Shown: positions 30,325 through 42,426 of the stretch, piece by piece | Numbering within the stretch: the stretch's first letter is position 1 | Layout: the number at the start of each line of letters is the position of its first letter | NCBI GenBank assembly: GCA_946885915.1 | Contig: CAMPHF010000001.1 | Span: forward strand, 349,457-413,456 | DNA length: 64,000 nucleotides | Direction of reading: 5' to 3' | Source: an uncultured Idiomarina sp. | GTDB lineage: Bacteria; Pseudomonadota; Gammaproteobacteria; Enterobacterales; Alteromonadaceae | Notes under the pieces: generated by a model | What the model saw: the letters and a program-made list of their open reading frames with translations, nothing else | Told to the model about the DNA's origin: nothing | Database searches by the model: none | Translations under genes and position numbers: made by a program

Positions 30325-31470
30325 TTAATCTTCGTCAGCTGCGTCATCATCATCTAACAATAAATACCACGCACCCAACGCTAACAACTGGCTGACCAAG
30401 TCTGCAACCTCTGGTTCGGCCAACAATAGCTCTTCAAGTGCAAGCTCGGTTGTCGAAGCTGCCAACATGTGTAGGGTCGCAGTTGCCTTAGCACCGACAT
30501 TGAGATACTCACCCGCACAGTAGGCAGCCCCGGTTGGACTCAGTAATAATCTTGCCCCTGGGGTTCGCACTAAACTTACTTCGCGCGCATCTAACTGCTG
30601 CAATTGTGTGGCAGTTAACGGCAACTCAGGTTGTGGTAGCGGACGCTTGCTTTGTGATAACACCCGCAATAAAGCGTCGTCGAGCGCTGTTTGCGAAAGT
30701 GCTTGGCTCGCAAAGTTTCGAATGGCTTGTAATTGCGTTGCATCCACCTGGTAACTTGACTGAATTTGCAGGTCTTCTGGATCTCGATAACGAGCGCCGA
30801 GCGCATCAACATCGATCAATGCATCCACAACTTGGCTTAACAATTCCACTTGAGTCGGTGCCCGAAAGCCGATGGAATAGTTCAAGCTTGGCTCTAAACC
30901 AATACCTTCGTGAGGGCAGCCAGCTGGAATATAAAGCATATCACCAGGCGCTAACTCCGCATCAATCAGGGTTTCAAATTGTGGTGTGACTAATTGCTTT
31001 AAATCTGGATGGGGGCGATGTTCGGGGTAATCCCCGCGCGCACCAACTCGCCAGTGACGGCGGCCTTGGCCTTGAATGATAAAGACATCATATTGATCAA
31101 GATGCGGGCCAACGCCACCACCTTCAGTCGCAAAACTCACCATCACATCGTCTAAGCGCCAATCAGGTAAAAATCGGAACGGCTCGAGCAGGGCGGCAAC
31201 CGCAGGTACCCACTCATTCACCGACTGAACCAGTAAAGTCCAGTCATGTTCACCAAATCGCTCATAATCCTCGAACGGCCCATGCGTCACTTGCCAACGA
31301 TTCGCTTGGTGACTAATGACGCGCGCATCAATACCTTCTTCTAGCGCAAGTCCAGCTAGAATCTCTGGCTCAATTGCATCTTCGAAGTGGCTAAACGCTT
31401 GGCGGAACAAGCGCGGCCGGCGTTGCCAATCTTGTTGTAGAAACGCCCGAATATCAAAGCTTAGTTGCAC
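30325..31470 (-). CDS. roxA: 50S ribosomal protein L16 arginine hydroxylase
   Basis: RoxA (YcfD) is an Fe(II)/2-oxoglutarate oxygenase that hydroxylates an arginine of ribosomal protein L16. The JmjC-type metal ligands are His123 and Asp125 in GPHLDQYDVF, with His187 in PAGCPHEG. A C-terminal winged-helix-like region follows, and the protein ends in an acidic tail. The 381-residue length is normal. It lies 9 bases after purB on the same strand. Confidence 0.92.
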   Translation of the reverse strand: MQLSFDIRAFLQQDWQRRPRLFRQAFSHFEDAIEPEILAGLALEEGIDARVISHQANRWQVTHGPFEDYERFGEHDWTLLVQSVNEWVPAVAALLEPFRFLPDWRLDDVMVSFATEGGGVGPHLDQYDVFIIQGQGRRHWRVGARGDYPEHRPHPDLKQLVTPQFETLIDAELAPGDMLYIPAGCPHEGIGLEPSLNYSIGFRAPTQVELLSQVVDALIDVDALGARYRDPEDLQIQSSYQVDATQLQAIRNFASQALSQTALDDALLRVLSQSKRPLPQPELPLTATQLQQLDAREVSLVRTPGARLLLSPTGAAYCAGEYLNVGAKATATLHMLAASTTELALEELLLAEPEVADLVSQLLALGAWYLLLDDDDAADED

Positions 31471-31479
31471 AACCAGCTC

Positions 31480-33543
<2,064 letters not shown>

Positions 33544-33547
<4 letters not shown>

Positions 33548-34710
33548 AACAATACCTCATGCTCGCTAATGCGTTGTTCAATGATGCCGCCACCTAAACA
33601 TACCTCATCGAGGTAAAACACCGCGGACTGACCGGGTGTCACGGCAGCGACTGGCGCGGCAAACTCAACCTGAAATTGCTCACCGTTTCCTAAGGGGCGG
33701 ATCTGACAAGCAATATCGGCTTGGCGATAACGTGTTTTTACGGTGCATTCTAGTGGTTCAACCGGTGCGGTGCCGCTAATCCAATTCAGCTGGCCGGCAA
33801 TTAACCCCGTTGAATATAAGCGTGGATGCTGTTTGCCTTGGGCGACCACCAGCACATTCCGGGCAACATCTTTGTCAACTACATACCAAGGCTCATCACC
33901 GGCATTGGCAAGGCCACCAATGTGTAAACCTTTCCGCTGCCCTAATGTGTGGTACATCAAGCCCTCATGCTGGCCGAGATTTTGGCCGTCGACACTCTCG
34001 ATGGTACCGGGTTGCGCGGGCAAATAGGTTTGCAAAAAGTCTTTGAATTTACGCTCGCCAATAAAACAGATACCGGTTGAATCCTTTTTGGCAGCCGTGA
34101 CTAGGCCTTGAGCTTCGGCAATCGCACGTACCTCCGGCTTAGCTAGTTCACCGACAGGGAATAAGGTTTTGGCAATTTGCTCGTGACCAATGGCATGCAA
34201 GAAGTAACTTTGGTCTTTATTGTCATCGACACCGCGCAACAAGGCCGCGCGGCCGTCTCTATCGGCGCGGCGAACATAATGCCCAGTAGCGATTAAATCG
34301 GCGCCTAACACTTCTGTCGCAAATTCTAAGAACGCTTTAAATTTAATTTCGCGATTGCACATGATATCCGGATTAGGGGTACGCCCAGCCCGATACTCAG
34401 ACAAAAAATGCTCAAATACGTTGTCCCAATATTCGGCGGCAAAATTAACTGTATGCAGTGGAATACCTAAACTGTCACAGACTTTTTGGGCATCCGCCAT
34501 ATCTTCAGCTGCCGCACAATACTCGTCGTTGTCATCCTCTTCCCAGTTCTTCATAAACAGGCCTTCCACTTGGTAGCCTTGTTGTAACAGCAGATAAGCG
34601 GAAACTGATGAGTCGACGCCGCCTGACATACCCACGATAACTTTAGTTAAGCGCGGATCTTTCCCGTGAGCTGACGTTGATGAGGGTGAGGTGTTGTGCA
34701 CCGAGGACAT
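33544..34710 (-). CDS. mnmA: tRNA-specific 2-thiouridylase
   Basis: MnmA adds sulfur to U34 of tRNA-Lys, -Glu and -Gln. The PP-loop GMSGGVDSS is at about residues 27-35. The catalytic cysteines are Cys118 in MCNREIKF and Cys215 in [12 protein letters not shown]. The N-terminal extension of about 20 Ser/Thr-rich residues is longer than in E. coli. Overlap with hflD shows it is in the same operon. Confidence 0.95.
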
Positions 34711-34755
34711 TGATACTCCTGAACGACAAATTTTACGCTATTTTGGGTCGCGATT

Positions 34756-35382
34756 TTACCACACGGGGGGCACTTCGCGCCACTCGCCGGGCTGCATTCC
34801 TTGTAACCGCCACGGACCGATCATCGCGCGAATTAAGCGTAAGGTAGGATGACCAATCGCAGCGGTCATCCGCCGGACTTGTCGATTGCGACCCTCGCGA
34901 ATGGTTATGCACAACCACTGCGTTGGAATATTGGCGCGCTCCCGAATAGGCGGATGACGAGGCCACAACTGTAACGGCTCTGGCATTAACATGGCTTCCG
35001 CAGGCGCAGTCATACCATCGTTAAGTTCGACCCCTTGGCACAGCTGCTGAATCGCGGCCGGGCTAGGCACGCCTTCAACCTGCACCCAATAGGTCTTCGC
35101 CATTTTATATTTAGGATCGGAAATTTTTGCCTGTAAGCTGCCATCGTTGGTCAGCAGCAACAACCCTTCGCTATCTTTATCAAGCCGCCCAGCAGGGTAG
35201 ACATCGTTAAACGGAATGGCGCCCTTCAAGGTGACGTCTTCCGCTTCACCAGAAAACTGAGTGAGCATGCCGTAAGGCTTGTTGAATAATACTAATTTGG
35301 GGTTGGCAGGCGCAGGGCGTTTAGGCTTAGTACGTAGCCTTGAGGCGCGTCGTGGTGATGATTTTTTGGGGGCAGTCGGCAC
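34756..35382 (-). CDS. rluE: 23S rRNA pseudouridine synthase, RluE-like
   Basis: RluE makes pseudouridine in 23S rRNA. The active-site motif YPAGRLDKDSEGLLLLTNDG has its aspartate near residue 68. A basic N-terminal tail (KKSSPRRASRLRTKPKRP) precedes FNKPYGMLTQF, and no S4 domain is present, as in RluE. In E. coli nudJ lies between rluE and mnmA; here the two are direct neighbours. RluE is preferred over other RsuA-family members because of context and length (208). Confidence 0.88.
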   Translation of the reverse strand: MPTAPKKSSPRRASRLRTKPKRPAPANPKLVLFNKPYGMLTQFSGEAEDVTLKGAIPFNDVYPAGRLDKDSEGLLLLTNDGSLQAKISDPKYKMAKTYWVQVEGVPSPAAIQQLCQGVELNDGMTAPAEAMLMPEPLQLWPRHPPIRERANIPTQWLCITIREGRNRQVRRMTAAIGHPTLRLIRAMIGPWRLQGMQPGEWREVPPVW

Positions 35383-35478
35383 GTCAAATTCACTCTATTT
35401 GGTCGATTTGAAATTGCCAATAGGTTACCAGATCGCGTACCCTGATGCCCGATAATGTCGTTATAAAAAGGTATTTGC

Positions 35479-36288
35479 ATGGCCGTTGGACCTTATAGTT
35501 GGCGTGAGCGCGGCAATCGCGACCGTCTGCATCAGATCATTCAAGGTAACTATGACTTGAAGTTGGGCGCAATTCTGCAGCAAGCGTGGTCGCTGGCGAT
35601 TCGCGCTATTCATCCGATTTTACCCGCTGCGGCCCTAGTATTATTAGTCTCAGTGGTGATAAGTGCGATGTTGTTGCCGCTGTTTAATGTCGGTGGCGGT
35701 GAGCTTGGCGATTTTACGACGGGGGCAGAGGGTTTTGCTGCATTAGCGGAAGACCCTGGTTTTCAGAGATATTCACTTGCCATCCAAATTTTAATGGCGC
35801 CGCTATTAGGTGGCGTGGTGTTAATGGGCATTATGCGTGCGCAGGGCGAAACCGTTAAGGTATTACACGTGTTTTCTGCGCTGCAACGAGCGCCAGCGTT
35901 GCTCGGACTCACCGCTTTAATGATGGCGGTGCAGCTACTGGTGACTATGGTTTTTGGCCAGTTACTGTGGCTCGCGAGCTTGATTAATATTGGTATTAGT
36001 ATTTTTACTTTGGCCTCACTGCCACTATTGTTAACTCATAAGATCTCGGTGTTGAATGCCATTTACTATTCAGCCCTGATTGTGAAACAACGAGTAGGCG
36101 TGTTCGCTGGGTTATTTTTAATCGCCATGATCGCACTGATGTTCGGTCTGCTGACGAGTATGATTGGTTTTATCATTGTGATCCCGTTTATAAGTCTCTT
36201 GTACGGGGTGACTTACACGCATATTTTTGGACTCTCAAAACCGCAAGCGCCAGAAGTTGTCGAGCGTCCTAATGATTGGAGTGCATAA
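35479..36288 (+). CDS. Membrane protein, YciC-like
   Basis: This is a 269-residue integral membrane protein. A soluble N terminus of about 45 residues precedes five to six hydrophobic stretches (about 50-72, 98-120, 132-155, 160-180, 200-225 and 228-250). The pattern resembles the YciC/UPF0259 family of unknown function, but the assignment is by overall look. It is divergent from rluE and is followed 4 bases later by a Bax-like gene, with which it probably forms an operon. No catalytic motif is visible. Confidence 0.7.
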   Translation: MAVGPYSWRERGNRDRLHQIIQGNYDLKLGAILQQAWSLAIRAIHPILPAAALVLLVSVVISAMLLPLFNVGGGELGDFTTGAEGFAALAEDPGFQRYSLAIQILMAPLLGGVVLMGIMRAQGETVKVLHVFSALQRAPALLGLTALMMAVQLLVTMVFGQLLWLASLINIGISIFTLASLPLLLTHKISVLNAIYYSALIVKQRVGVFAGLFLIAMIALMFGLLTSMIGFIIVIPFISLLYGVTYTHIFGLSKPQAPEVVERPNDWSA

Positions 36289-36292
36289 ATCC

Positions 36293-37129
36293 ATGCAAAA
36301 ATTTGTATTACTAATAATTGCAGTCCTATTTTTGTTGAGCCTTGCGTTACCGTGGTGGCCATCAACACTAGAACCAGAGTCAGCGCCTGAGGAACCGGCT
36401 GGTATTAGTTTGAATGTGCCAGAAGTAGAGATTCACACAAGCGTACCCGCATTTTCCGACATCAATGATGTGCGGACCCGTAAACAACTCTTCTTCGAGT
36501 TTTTGATGCCAGCAGTGAAAGCGGAAAATATTCGAATTTCCCAACAGCGTCGGCATTTGCTTGAACTGGCAAACCTTATTCAAAACGGCCAGTCGCTCGA
36601 GCCCCATGAACAGCGTTGGCTGCGTCATTTAGCGACTGAATATGAGGTGGATACAGAAGATAATTCGCTCACCGACGTGCTGGTGTTATTAAAGCGTCGG
36701 GTGGATACCGTGCCGGAAACCTTAGTTTTGGTACAAGCGGCAAATGAGTCGGGGTGGGGCACTTCGCGGTTTGCGCAAGAGGGCTTGAATTTCTTTGGCC
36801 AATGGTGCTTCCGCAAAGGCTGTGGCTTAGTGCCGGATGCGAGAGATGAAGACGGTGATCATGAGGTGGCGAAGTTTGACTCGGTCAATCAGTCGGTACG
36901 TAGCTATTTGAATAATATCAATACCCATCCTGCTTATCTTGAATTACGGCAAATTCGTGAAAATTATCGCGAGGATGGCAATGAACTAACCGCGTTGTCA
37001 CTTACTGCTGGCTTGTTATCTTATTCAATTCGGCGCGAAGCCTATGTGGAAGAGTTAAACGCTATGATCCGAGTGAATCGTCCACTCATTCGTGAGATTA
37101 GTTCAGTAACGTTAGAACCTACGCCCTAA
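36293..37129 (+). CDS. Bax-like glucosaminidase-domain protein
   Basis: This is a probable exported or membrane-anchored peptidoglycan hydrolase related to E. coli Bax. One N-terminal hydrophobic segment (about residues 3-20) is followed by a linker and a glucosaminidase domain with AANESGWGTSRFAQEGLNFFGQWCF, whose Glu is the likely catalytic acid, and the C-terminal SVRSYLNNINTHPAY and REAYVEELNAMI. The chosen ATG is placed directly before the hydrophobic segment; ATG codons upstream would overlap the previous gene. The 278-residue length fits the family. Confidence 0.85.
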   Translation: MQKFVLLIIAVLFLLSLALPWWPSTLEPESAPEEPAGISLNVPEVEIHTSVPAFSDINDVRTRKQLFFEFLMPAVKAENIRISQQRRHLLELANLIQNGQSLEPHEQRWLRHLATEYEVDTEDNSLTDVLVLLKRRVDTVPETLVLVQAANESGWGTSRFAQEGLNFFGQWCFRKGCGLVPDARDEDGDHEVAKFDSVNQSVRSYLNNINTHPAYLELRQIRENYREDGNELTALSLTAGLLSYSIRREAYVEELNAMIRVNRPLIREISSVTLEPTP

Positions 37130-37146
37130 TCTATACCCGCTTGGTT

Positions 37147-37170
37147 GGTCGCGATTAGTTAATCGCGACC
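37147..37170. terminator. Hairpin at the end of convergent Bax-like gene and ttcA
   Basis: A 10-bp stem, GGTCGCGATT with AATCGCGACC, has a 4-base loop. It includes the last codons and stop of ttcA. No T run follows on either side, so termination efficiency is uncertain. Confidence 0.5.
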
Positions 37171-38099
37171 ACATTAATCATTTGAACGCCAGTTCCGTGT
37201 TCGTTATCACTAGAGGATGTATTTCTAGGCTGCCCCAGCGTTGGTGGATCAAACGCCACGTCGCCCTCGACATGGTGCTGGCCATCAGCAGCCACCGCCT
37301 TGAAATCGAATAACTTAGCATCTACCAAATGTGATGGCGTTACGTTTCGTAACGCGGTAAACATCGTTTCTAAGCGTCCCGGATGCTGCTTATCCCATTG
37401 CTTGAGCATGTCTTTAATCACTTTACGCTGGAGGTTTTCCTGCGAGCCACACAAGTTGCAAGGAATAATGGGGAACTCCATACCCTGGGCATATTTTTCG
37501 ATATCTTTTTCACGGCAATAGGCAAGTGGCCGGATGACCACATGTTCGCCATTATCGGACACCAACTTGGGCGGCATCGACTTTAATTTGCCCCCGTAAA
37601 ACATGTTCAAAAAGAGGGTTTCAAGCATATCGTCGCGATGATGCCCGAGCGCTATTTTAGTCGCTCCCAAGCGCTTGGCAGTTTTGTATAAAATGCCGCG
37701 GCGTAGTCTCGAGCAAAGTGCACAGGTGGTTTTTCCTTCCGGCACTTTTTCTTTCACGATACTGTAGGTATCTTCTTCCACAATCTCATAGTTCACGCCA
37801 AGGTCAGTTAAGTATTGCGGCAAAATATGTTCAGGAAAACCAGGTTGCTTTTGGTCTAAGTTTACCGCGATAAGGTCAAATTGGATGGGCGCCACTTTTT
37901 GAAGATAAAGCAGAATATCGAGCATGGTATAACTGTCTTTACCCCCCGATAAACACACCATTACCTTGTCACCAGCTTCGATCATGCCGAAGTCACCAAT
38001 AGCTTGTCCGACTTCGCGACGCAGCCGCTTTTGGAGCTTATTAAAGCCATAAGATGGTTTTGAACCAGGCGCGGCGGCAACGGCATTATTCATCGACAT
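37155..38099 (-). CDS. ttcA: tRNA 2-thiocytidine(32) synthetase
   Basis: TtcA is an iron-sulfur enzyme that makes 2-thiocytidine at position 32 of some tRNAs. The PP-loop SGGKDS is at residues 51-56. Cluster cysteines appear in [12 protein letters not shown] (Cys126, Cys129) and CNLCGSQ (Cys214, Cys217). The family length is about 310, matching 314. It is 48 bases after uspE on the same strand, as in related bacteria where ttcA, uspE and fnr are neighbours. Confidence 0.95.
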   Translation of the reverse strand: MSMNNAVAAAPGSKPSYGFNKLQKRLRREVGQAIGDFGMIEAGDKVMVCLSGGKDSYTMLDILLYLQKVAPIQFDLIAVNLDQKQPGFPEHILPQYLTDLGVNYEIVEEDTYSIVKEKVPEGKTTCALCSRLRRGILYKTAKRLGATKIALGHHRDDMLETLFLNMFYGGKLKSMPPKLVSDNGEHVVIRPLAYCREKDIEKYAQGMEFPIIPCNLCGSQENLQRKVIKDMLKQWDKQHPGRLETMFTALRNVTPSHLVDAKLFDFKAVAADGQHHVEGDVAFDPPTLGQPRNTSSSDNEHGTGVQMINVVAIN

Positions 38100-38147
38100 A
38101 GTCAGGATACTCTTACAAAAACCAAAACGGATAAAAATTGGCGCGCA

Positions 38148-39086
38148 TTATAACTTAACTGGCGATGTAAATCCCTCTGGTTTTATGGCTAATACATCGC
38201 ACTCAAGCTGGTCGAGCACATGCTCGGCGGTGTTACCGAGCAATGCCGCTGAAATACCAGAGCGACCTATGGTGCCAAGTACGACTAATTCAGCATCTAA
38301 GCGCTCAGCAAGTTCAGGAATGACATACTCAGGCAAGCCTTCTTCCACATGTACGTGGTCGGCCGCAAGTTGGTATTCGGCGGCCAGCGTTTGCAGGGCG
38401 CGCTCGTGGTTGGCACGCACAGTTCCACTGTAGTCGCGGAGGTCAAATTCGGGAATTTCCATCGCCACTGTCATCGGCGCCGGTGGAAAGGCGTTGACCA
38501 GATGTACATCTGCTTGAACCGCGCGCGCTAACTGTTGTGCATGCTCAATAATACGTCTATTTAAGGAGCGGTGTGCATCATCTTCTGCGGCGGCATGTAC
38601 CGCTGCCAAAATTTTTCCTCGCTGTTGCCACGCATGAGATTTCACCATCAATACAGGAGCCGGCGCTTTGCGCAACAAATGCCAGTCGGTCGGGGTGAAA
38701 ATAAGGCTGGGGAGGGTATCGTGCTGACGCGTGGCTTTGATGATGAGATCGTACTCGCCTTGTAACGAGGTTTTAATGATGCTCTCAAACGGCCGATTAT
38801 GCCAAACCACCTCGAGTTCTACCTGCACTGCTCGGTAGAGTTCATGCTCAGCTAGTTTGTCGAGTATGTCTTGCAGCCAAGCGCGACGGTCTTGTAACAA
38901 ACTTTCTCGCATGGCGTCCCGTTCATCTGCGGCGAGCATGGTAGTCATTTCATAGGAAAAGTCGTAAATCGAGAGGAAAGCGGTAACCCGCGCAGATAGC
39001 TTCTGAGCAAGGTACAAGGCACGTTCAAGCGCCGGTTGAGCAAGCTGATCCGCTGCAGTGACGACTAAAATGCGTTTAAAATTCAT
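38148..39086 (-). CDS. uspE: Universal stress protein UspE
   Basis: This is a tandem universal stress protein with two Usp domains (about residues 1-150 and 155-310). The second domain ends in LVVLGTIGRSGISAALLGNTAEHVLDQLECDVLAIKP, which has the ATP-binding G-rich pattern; the first has KATRQHDTLPSLIFTPTDWHLLRKAPAPVLMVK. This two-domain form is UspE, involved in stress resistance and aggregation in E. coli. The fnr gene expected next to it is not present here. Confidence 0.92.
   Translation of the reverse strand: MNFKRILVVTAADQLAQPALERALYLAQKLSARVTAFLSIYDFSYEMTTMLAADERDAMRESLLQDRRAWLQDILDKLAEHELYRAVQVELEVVWHNRPFESIIKTSLQGEYDLIIKATRQHDTLPSLIFTPTDWHLLRKAPAPVLMVKSHAWQQRGKILAAVHAAAEDDAHRSLNRRIIEHAQQLARAVQADVHLVNAFPPAPMTVAMEIPEFDLRDYSGTVRANHERALQTLAAEYQLAADHVHVEEGLPEYVIPELAERLDAELVVLGTIGRSGISAALLGNTAEHVLDQLECDVLAIKPEGFTSPVKL
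38709..38716 (+). other. KOPS-like motif GGGGAGGG
   Basis: It matches GGGNAGGG, the polar motif read by FtsK, which points toward dif. It is on the plus strand, left of the dif site at 52130, the expected orientation. One 8-base match alone is weak evidence. Confidence 0.35.
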
Positions 39087-39157
39087 CGCGTTAACCTCCT
39101 AAGCAAAGCCCAAACCTGTCATTTGTAGGCTACTTTGAGCATAGCAAAGAACGCGAA

Positions 39158-39820
39158 TTATGATAGTGCGTGCCGGATCACCACGAGTGCTGTCCAACAG
39201 CCGTACAAAATGAGTAGCCAGCCACTGATAAAGCGTACCCCTTGTTGTTGAACGATGCCAGCAAACCAACGGTTAGCAACACCTAAACTAAACATCGCGG
39301 GTAGGGTACCCATACCGAAAGCAAACATGAGCCAAGCGCCGTGTGCGCCGTTGCCCTGCAGGGCTGACCAACTGAGCGCTGCGTAGACTAAACCGCAGGG
39401 TAACCAACCCCACACCATCCCGGCGGCGAAGGTGCGCCAACTGCGGCGCGGCTGTTGCGGATTGCGCAGTCTTAAGGCAAGCGGTTGAAGGCGACGCCAC
39501 AGCGGTTTACCGAGCTTCTCTAAGCTAGCTAAGCCGCGCCACCAGCCGCCAATGTATAAACCTAAGGCAATCATGAACAGGCCAGCCAAGGCGCGCAACC
39601 ACATTAGGTGATGAGGAGTGAGCAGAGCAAGGTTTGAACTCAAATACCCGACCAGTGCGCCTGCGCAAACGTAGGAACTGATACGACCAAGGTTATAACT
39701 CAATAATTGCCAGGCTGAAACCTGGTAGCCGAAAGCACTGGCTAGGCCGCCGCACATCACAATGCAGTGGCCACTTCCCATCAGCCCCATAATGACGGCG
39801 GTAACTAACGCTTCAATCAT
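39158..39820 (-). CDS. Sulfite exporter TauE/SafE-type membrane protein
   Basis: This is an integral membrane protein of about 220 residues and six membrane segments. It belongs to the group found at the end of cbb3 oxidase assembly clusters. MGLMGSGHCIVMCGGLASAFG at the N terminus is its signature, and the His/Cys/Met-rich motif suggests metal handling, possibly copper, for oxidase assembly (inference). The ATG used overlaps the ccoS stop by 8 bases, so translation is coupled. Earlier in-frame starts would lie inside ccoS and add a basic tail without family support. Confidence 0.85.
   Translation of the reverse strand: MIEALVTAVIMGLMGSGHCIVMCGGLASAFGYQVSAWQLLSYNLGRISSYVCAGALVGYLSSNLALLTPHHLMWLRALAGLFMIALGLYIGGWWRGLASLEKLGKPLWRRLQPLALRLRNPQQPRRSWRTFAAGMVWGWLPCGLVYAALSWSALQGNGAHGAWLMFAFGMGTLPAMFSLGVANRWFAGIVQQQGVRFISGWLLILYGCWTALVVIRHALS
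39299..39306 (+). other. KOPS-like motif GGGTAGGG
   Basis: A second plus-strand GGGNAGGG match left of dif, oriented toward it. Confidence 0.35.
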
Positions 39821-40025
39821 GACGGTTGGTTGTGGTTGAGGACTCTTCAGGCGCTGGTTTTGACGTTGGATCAGGCGCGGTTGGCGTTTCATCATCAAAC
39901 AAGACATTTAAGCCTTGGCGCTCAAGATCTTCGAATTGATCGCTTTTAACCGCCCAAAAAAAGATCTTAATAGCTAACGCTACGAACAGCGCTGCGATAG
40001 GAATTAACCAGTATATAACGCTCAT
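39813..40025 (-). CDS. ccoS: cbb3 oxidase maturation protein CcoS
   Basis: CcoS is a very small membrane protein needed to put heme and copper into the cbb3 oxidase. One membrane segment at about residues 4-26 (LIPIAALFVALAIKIFFWAV) is followed by DQFEDLERQGLNVLFDDE, the family signature. The remaining acidic/Ser-Thr tail is variable. It overlaps ccoI by 4 bases and the SafE-type gene by 8. Confidence 0.92.
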   Translation of the reverse strand: MSVIYWLIPIAALFVALAIKIFFWAVKSDQFEDLERQGLNVLFDDETPTAPDPTSKPAPEESSTTTNRHD

Positions 40026-42424
40026 GAACGATATAACCTTAGTGAGTTCAACAATACTATTAATGAGCTAATGCTCATGCCAAGCGCAGCAATGTATGGG
40101 GTGACGAAGCCGGCCATTGCAACAGGTAGAATGCCGATATTGTAGACTAAAGCCCACGTCATATTTTGCTTCATGATCCGACGGCATTGCTGCGCTGTGG
40201 TAAGCGTAAGCGTGACATTGCTCAAACGTTCATTCAAGCAAATTGCGTCCGCTGCGGTTTTGGCTAAATCACTGGCCACGGCAAAGGTTAAGGCGCAGTC
40301 GGCTTGCGCCAATACCGGGCCATCATTGATACCATCACCGACCATTAACACCGCTGCGTCACGCTGAAGTTCGCTTACCTGGGCTAGTTTTTGCGCAGGC
40401 GTGCAGGCCGCCCAAAAGTGTTCAATGCCCAGTTGCTCTGCGACACTAGCCACGCGGGCTTGGCTATCGCCACTTAACATACCAACATGAAATCCTTGCT
40501 GTTGTAATTGCTTCACCGTTTGTGCCGCATCGTCGCGCAACGCGTCAGCTACCACGAGTTCAGTTAATACGTGTTGGTCACTGGCTAAAAACACGTTGGC
40601 ATCCGTTAGTGCGGGGGTAAAATGAGGGTGCCATTGCTGAATAAAGCCAAGGGAGCCGACTCGATAACGAGCGCCTTCGTAGTCGCTTCCTTCAATACCT
40701 GCACCCAAGCTTTGCTCACGGCTGACAAATTCATGTGGTTCACTGCTGAGCGCTTGTAATGCTAACGCCAGCGGATGTGCCATATGTTGCTCTAATCCGG
40801 CAATTAGTCGGTTGTGAGTGGTTAGCGCGGACGCTTGGTGGTGATGGCGGTTTTGCACACTAAACTCACCGGTGGTGAGGGTGCCTGTTTTATCAAACAG
40901 CACCCATTGCACGCGCTCACTGAGTTCAAGGATATCGGCATTGCGAACTAATACACCCGCTCGATTAAGGCGATGTATAGCACCGGTCAGGGCGGTAGGG
41001 GCAGCTAAAGCCAATGCACAAGGGCAAGTTGCGACTAGTACCGATAAGGTTACCCAAAGCGCTTTATTTGGGTCAATTAACGCCCAGATAAGTAAGGTAG
41101 CGCTTGCCACTATTAACAAACGCACGACAAATTTAGATGCCAGTCTATCGGCTACTTGGGCTAACTTTGGCTTGCTTGCCAATGCTCGGTCTTGTAACGC
41201 AACAATGTCGGCTAATACCGTATGTTGTTGGGTTGCAGTCACCGCCATGGTTAGCGGTTGTTGATAATTTACACTTCCCGCTAACAATAGTGCGCCAGGT
41301 GATTTCAGTTGCGGACGGCTCTCACCAGTTAAAATGCTTTCATTTACTTCAACGGCGGCCCCACCCAATAAGGTTCCATCTACGGCGATAGTTGCGCCCG
41401 CGTGTACCCGGACAATATCGCCAACATTTATCTGTTGCACTAAAACTTGTTCCCATTGCTGGGGGCCACACTGGCGTTCAACAACTGCAGGTAACAATTT
41501 GCTTAAATTGGCGGCGGCTTGAACGGCACGTTGTTTGGCTAATAATTCAAGGTAACGGCCACCCAGCAAAAATAAGGTGAACATCGACACTGATTCAAAG
41601 TAAACCTCTCCGGCATTGATCAGTGTGGCATAAGCACTTGCGCCATAGGCGCCGAGTAGGGCAATGCTAACCGGCACATCCATATTCGGTTGGCCTGCCT
41701 GTAAACTCCGCCAAGCACTCTGATAGAAGGGTTGTGCGCTGTACAAAATAACTGGTGTGGCAAAGGCCAAACTAACCCACCATAAGAACCAGCGCATACC
41801 CGATTCGATATCGCCCTCGGTCGCAACGTATAAGCCCACGGCGACCATCATTACCTGCATGGTTGCCAATCCAGCGACACCTAGACGTTTCACATAAGCA
41901 CGACGTTTACGTTGTAACTGTTGTTCGGCATGATCTTGTTGGAAGGGCGCGGCTTGGTAACCAATCTGTTGTAGGGCGGCGAGAATTTCACTGAGCTGTA
42001 ACTGTGGCGCAGACCATTCAACCAACAACCGCTCCGTAGTGGCATTCACTTGTACCCGTTGAATACCAGGTAAACGCATGATTTCCCTTTCAATAAGCCA
42101 AGCACAGGCCGCACAGGTCATGCCATCAACAGATAAGGTGATTTGTTTGGTGGTACCGTCAGTTTTAACGAAGCGCTGTTGTAAAGCTTCGTCGTCGTAA
42201 ACCTCTAACTGCGCCAGTTGCTCTGGAAGTAGTGCAACTTGCCCAGGTTTCGAGGTATCGCGGTAGCGGTAGAAATCCTGCAAGCCATGCGCTTCGATAG
42301 TCGCCGCAACCGCTTCGCAGCCATGACAACACATTGGTTGTGCAACGCCCGCAACCGTCACCTCAATCTTGATGTTGGTGGGAATTGGTTGCAGACAATG
42401 AAAGCAGGTTGTGGCCGCGGCCAT
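40022..42424 (-). CDS. ccoI: Copper-transporting P1B ATPase for cbb3 assembly
   Basis: CcoI (FixI) exports or delivers copper to the cbb3 oxidase. N-terminal CFHC and CCHGC cysteines are typical of FixI, then a heavy-metal domain with GMTCAAC (about 101-107). Later come the membrane metal site CPCALALAAP, the phosphorylation site DKTGTLT and the hinge MVGDGINDGPVLAQAD. The chosen ATG gives 800 residues; an upstream frame extension reaches into fixH. It lies 2 bases after fixH. Confidence 0.95.
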   Translation of the reverse strand: MAAATTCFHCLQPIPTNIKIEVTVAGVAQPMCCHGCEAVAATIEAHGLQDFYRYRDTSKPGQVALLPEQLAQLEVYDDEALQQRFVKTDGTTKQITLSVDGMTCAACAWLIEREIMRLPGIQRVQVNATTERLLVEWSAPQLQLSEILAALQQIGYQAAPFQQDHAEQQLQRKRRAYVKRLGVAGLATMQVMMVAVGLYVATEGDIESGMRWFLWWVSLAFATPVILYSAQPFYQSAWRSLQAGQPNMDVPVSIALLGAYGASAYATLINAGEVYFESVSMFTLFLLGGRYLELLAKQRAVQAAANLSKLLPAVVERQCGPQQWEQVLVQQINVGDIVRVHAGATIAVDGTLLGGAAVEVNESILTGESRPQLKSPGALLLAGSVNYQQPLTMAVTATQQHTVLADIVALQDRALASKPKLAQVADRLASKFVVRLLIVASATLLIWALIDPNKALWVTLSVLVATCPCALALAAPTALTGAIHRLNRAGVLVRNADILELSERVQWVLFDKTGTLTTGEFSVQNRHHHQASALTTHNRLIAGLEQHMAHPLALALQALSSEPHEFVSREQSLGAGIEGSDYEGARYRVGSLGFIQQWHPHFTPALTDANVFLASDQHVLTELVVADALRDDAAQTVKQLQQQGFHVGMLSGDSQARVASVAEQLGIEHFWAACTPAQKLAQVSELQRDAAVLMVGDGINDGPVLAQADCALTFAVASDLAKTAADAICLNERLSNVTLTLTTAQQCRRIMKQNMTWALVYNIGILPVAMAGFVTPYIAALGMSISSLIVLLNSLRLYRS

Positions 42425-42426
42425 AG

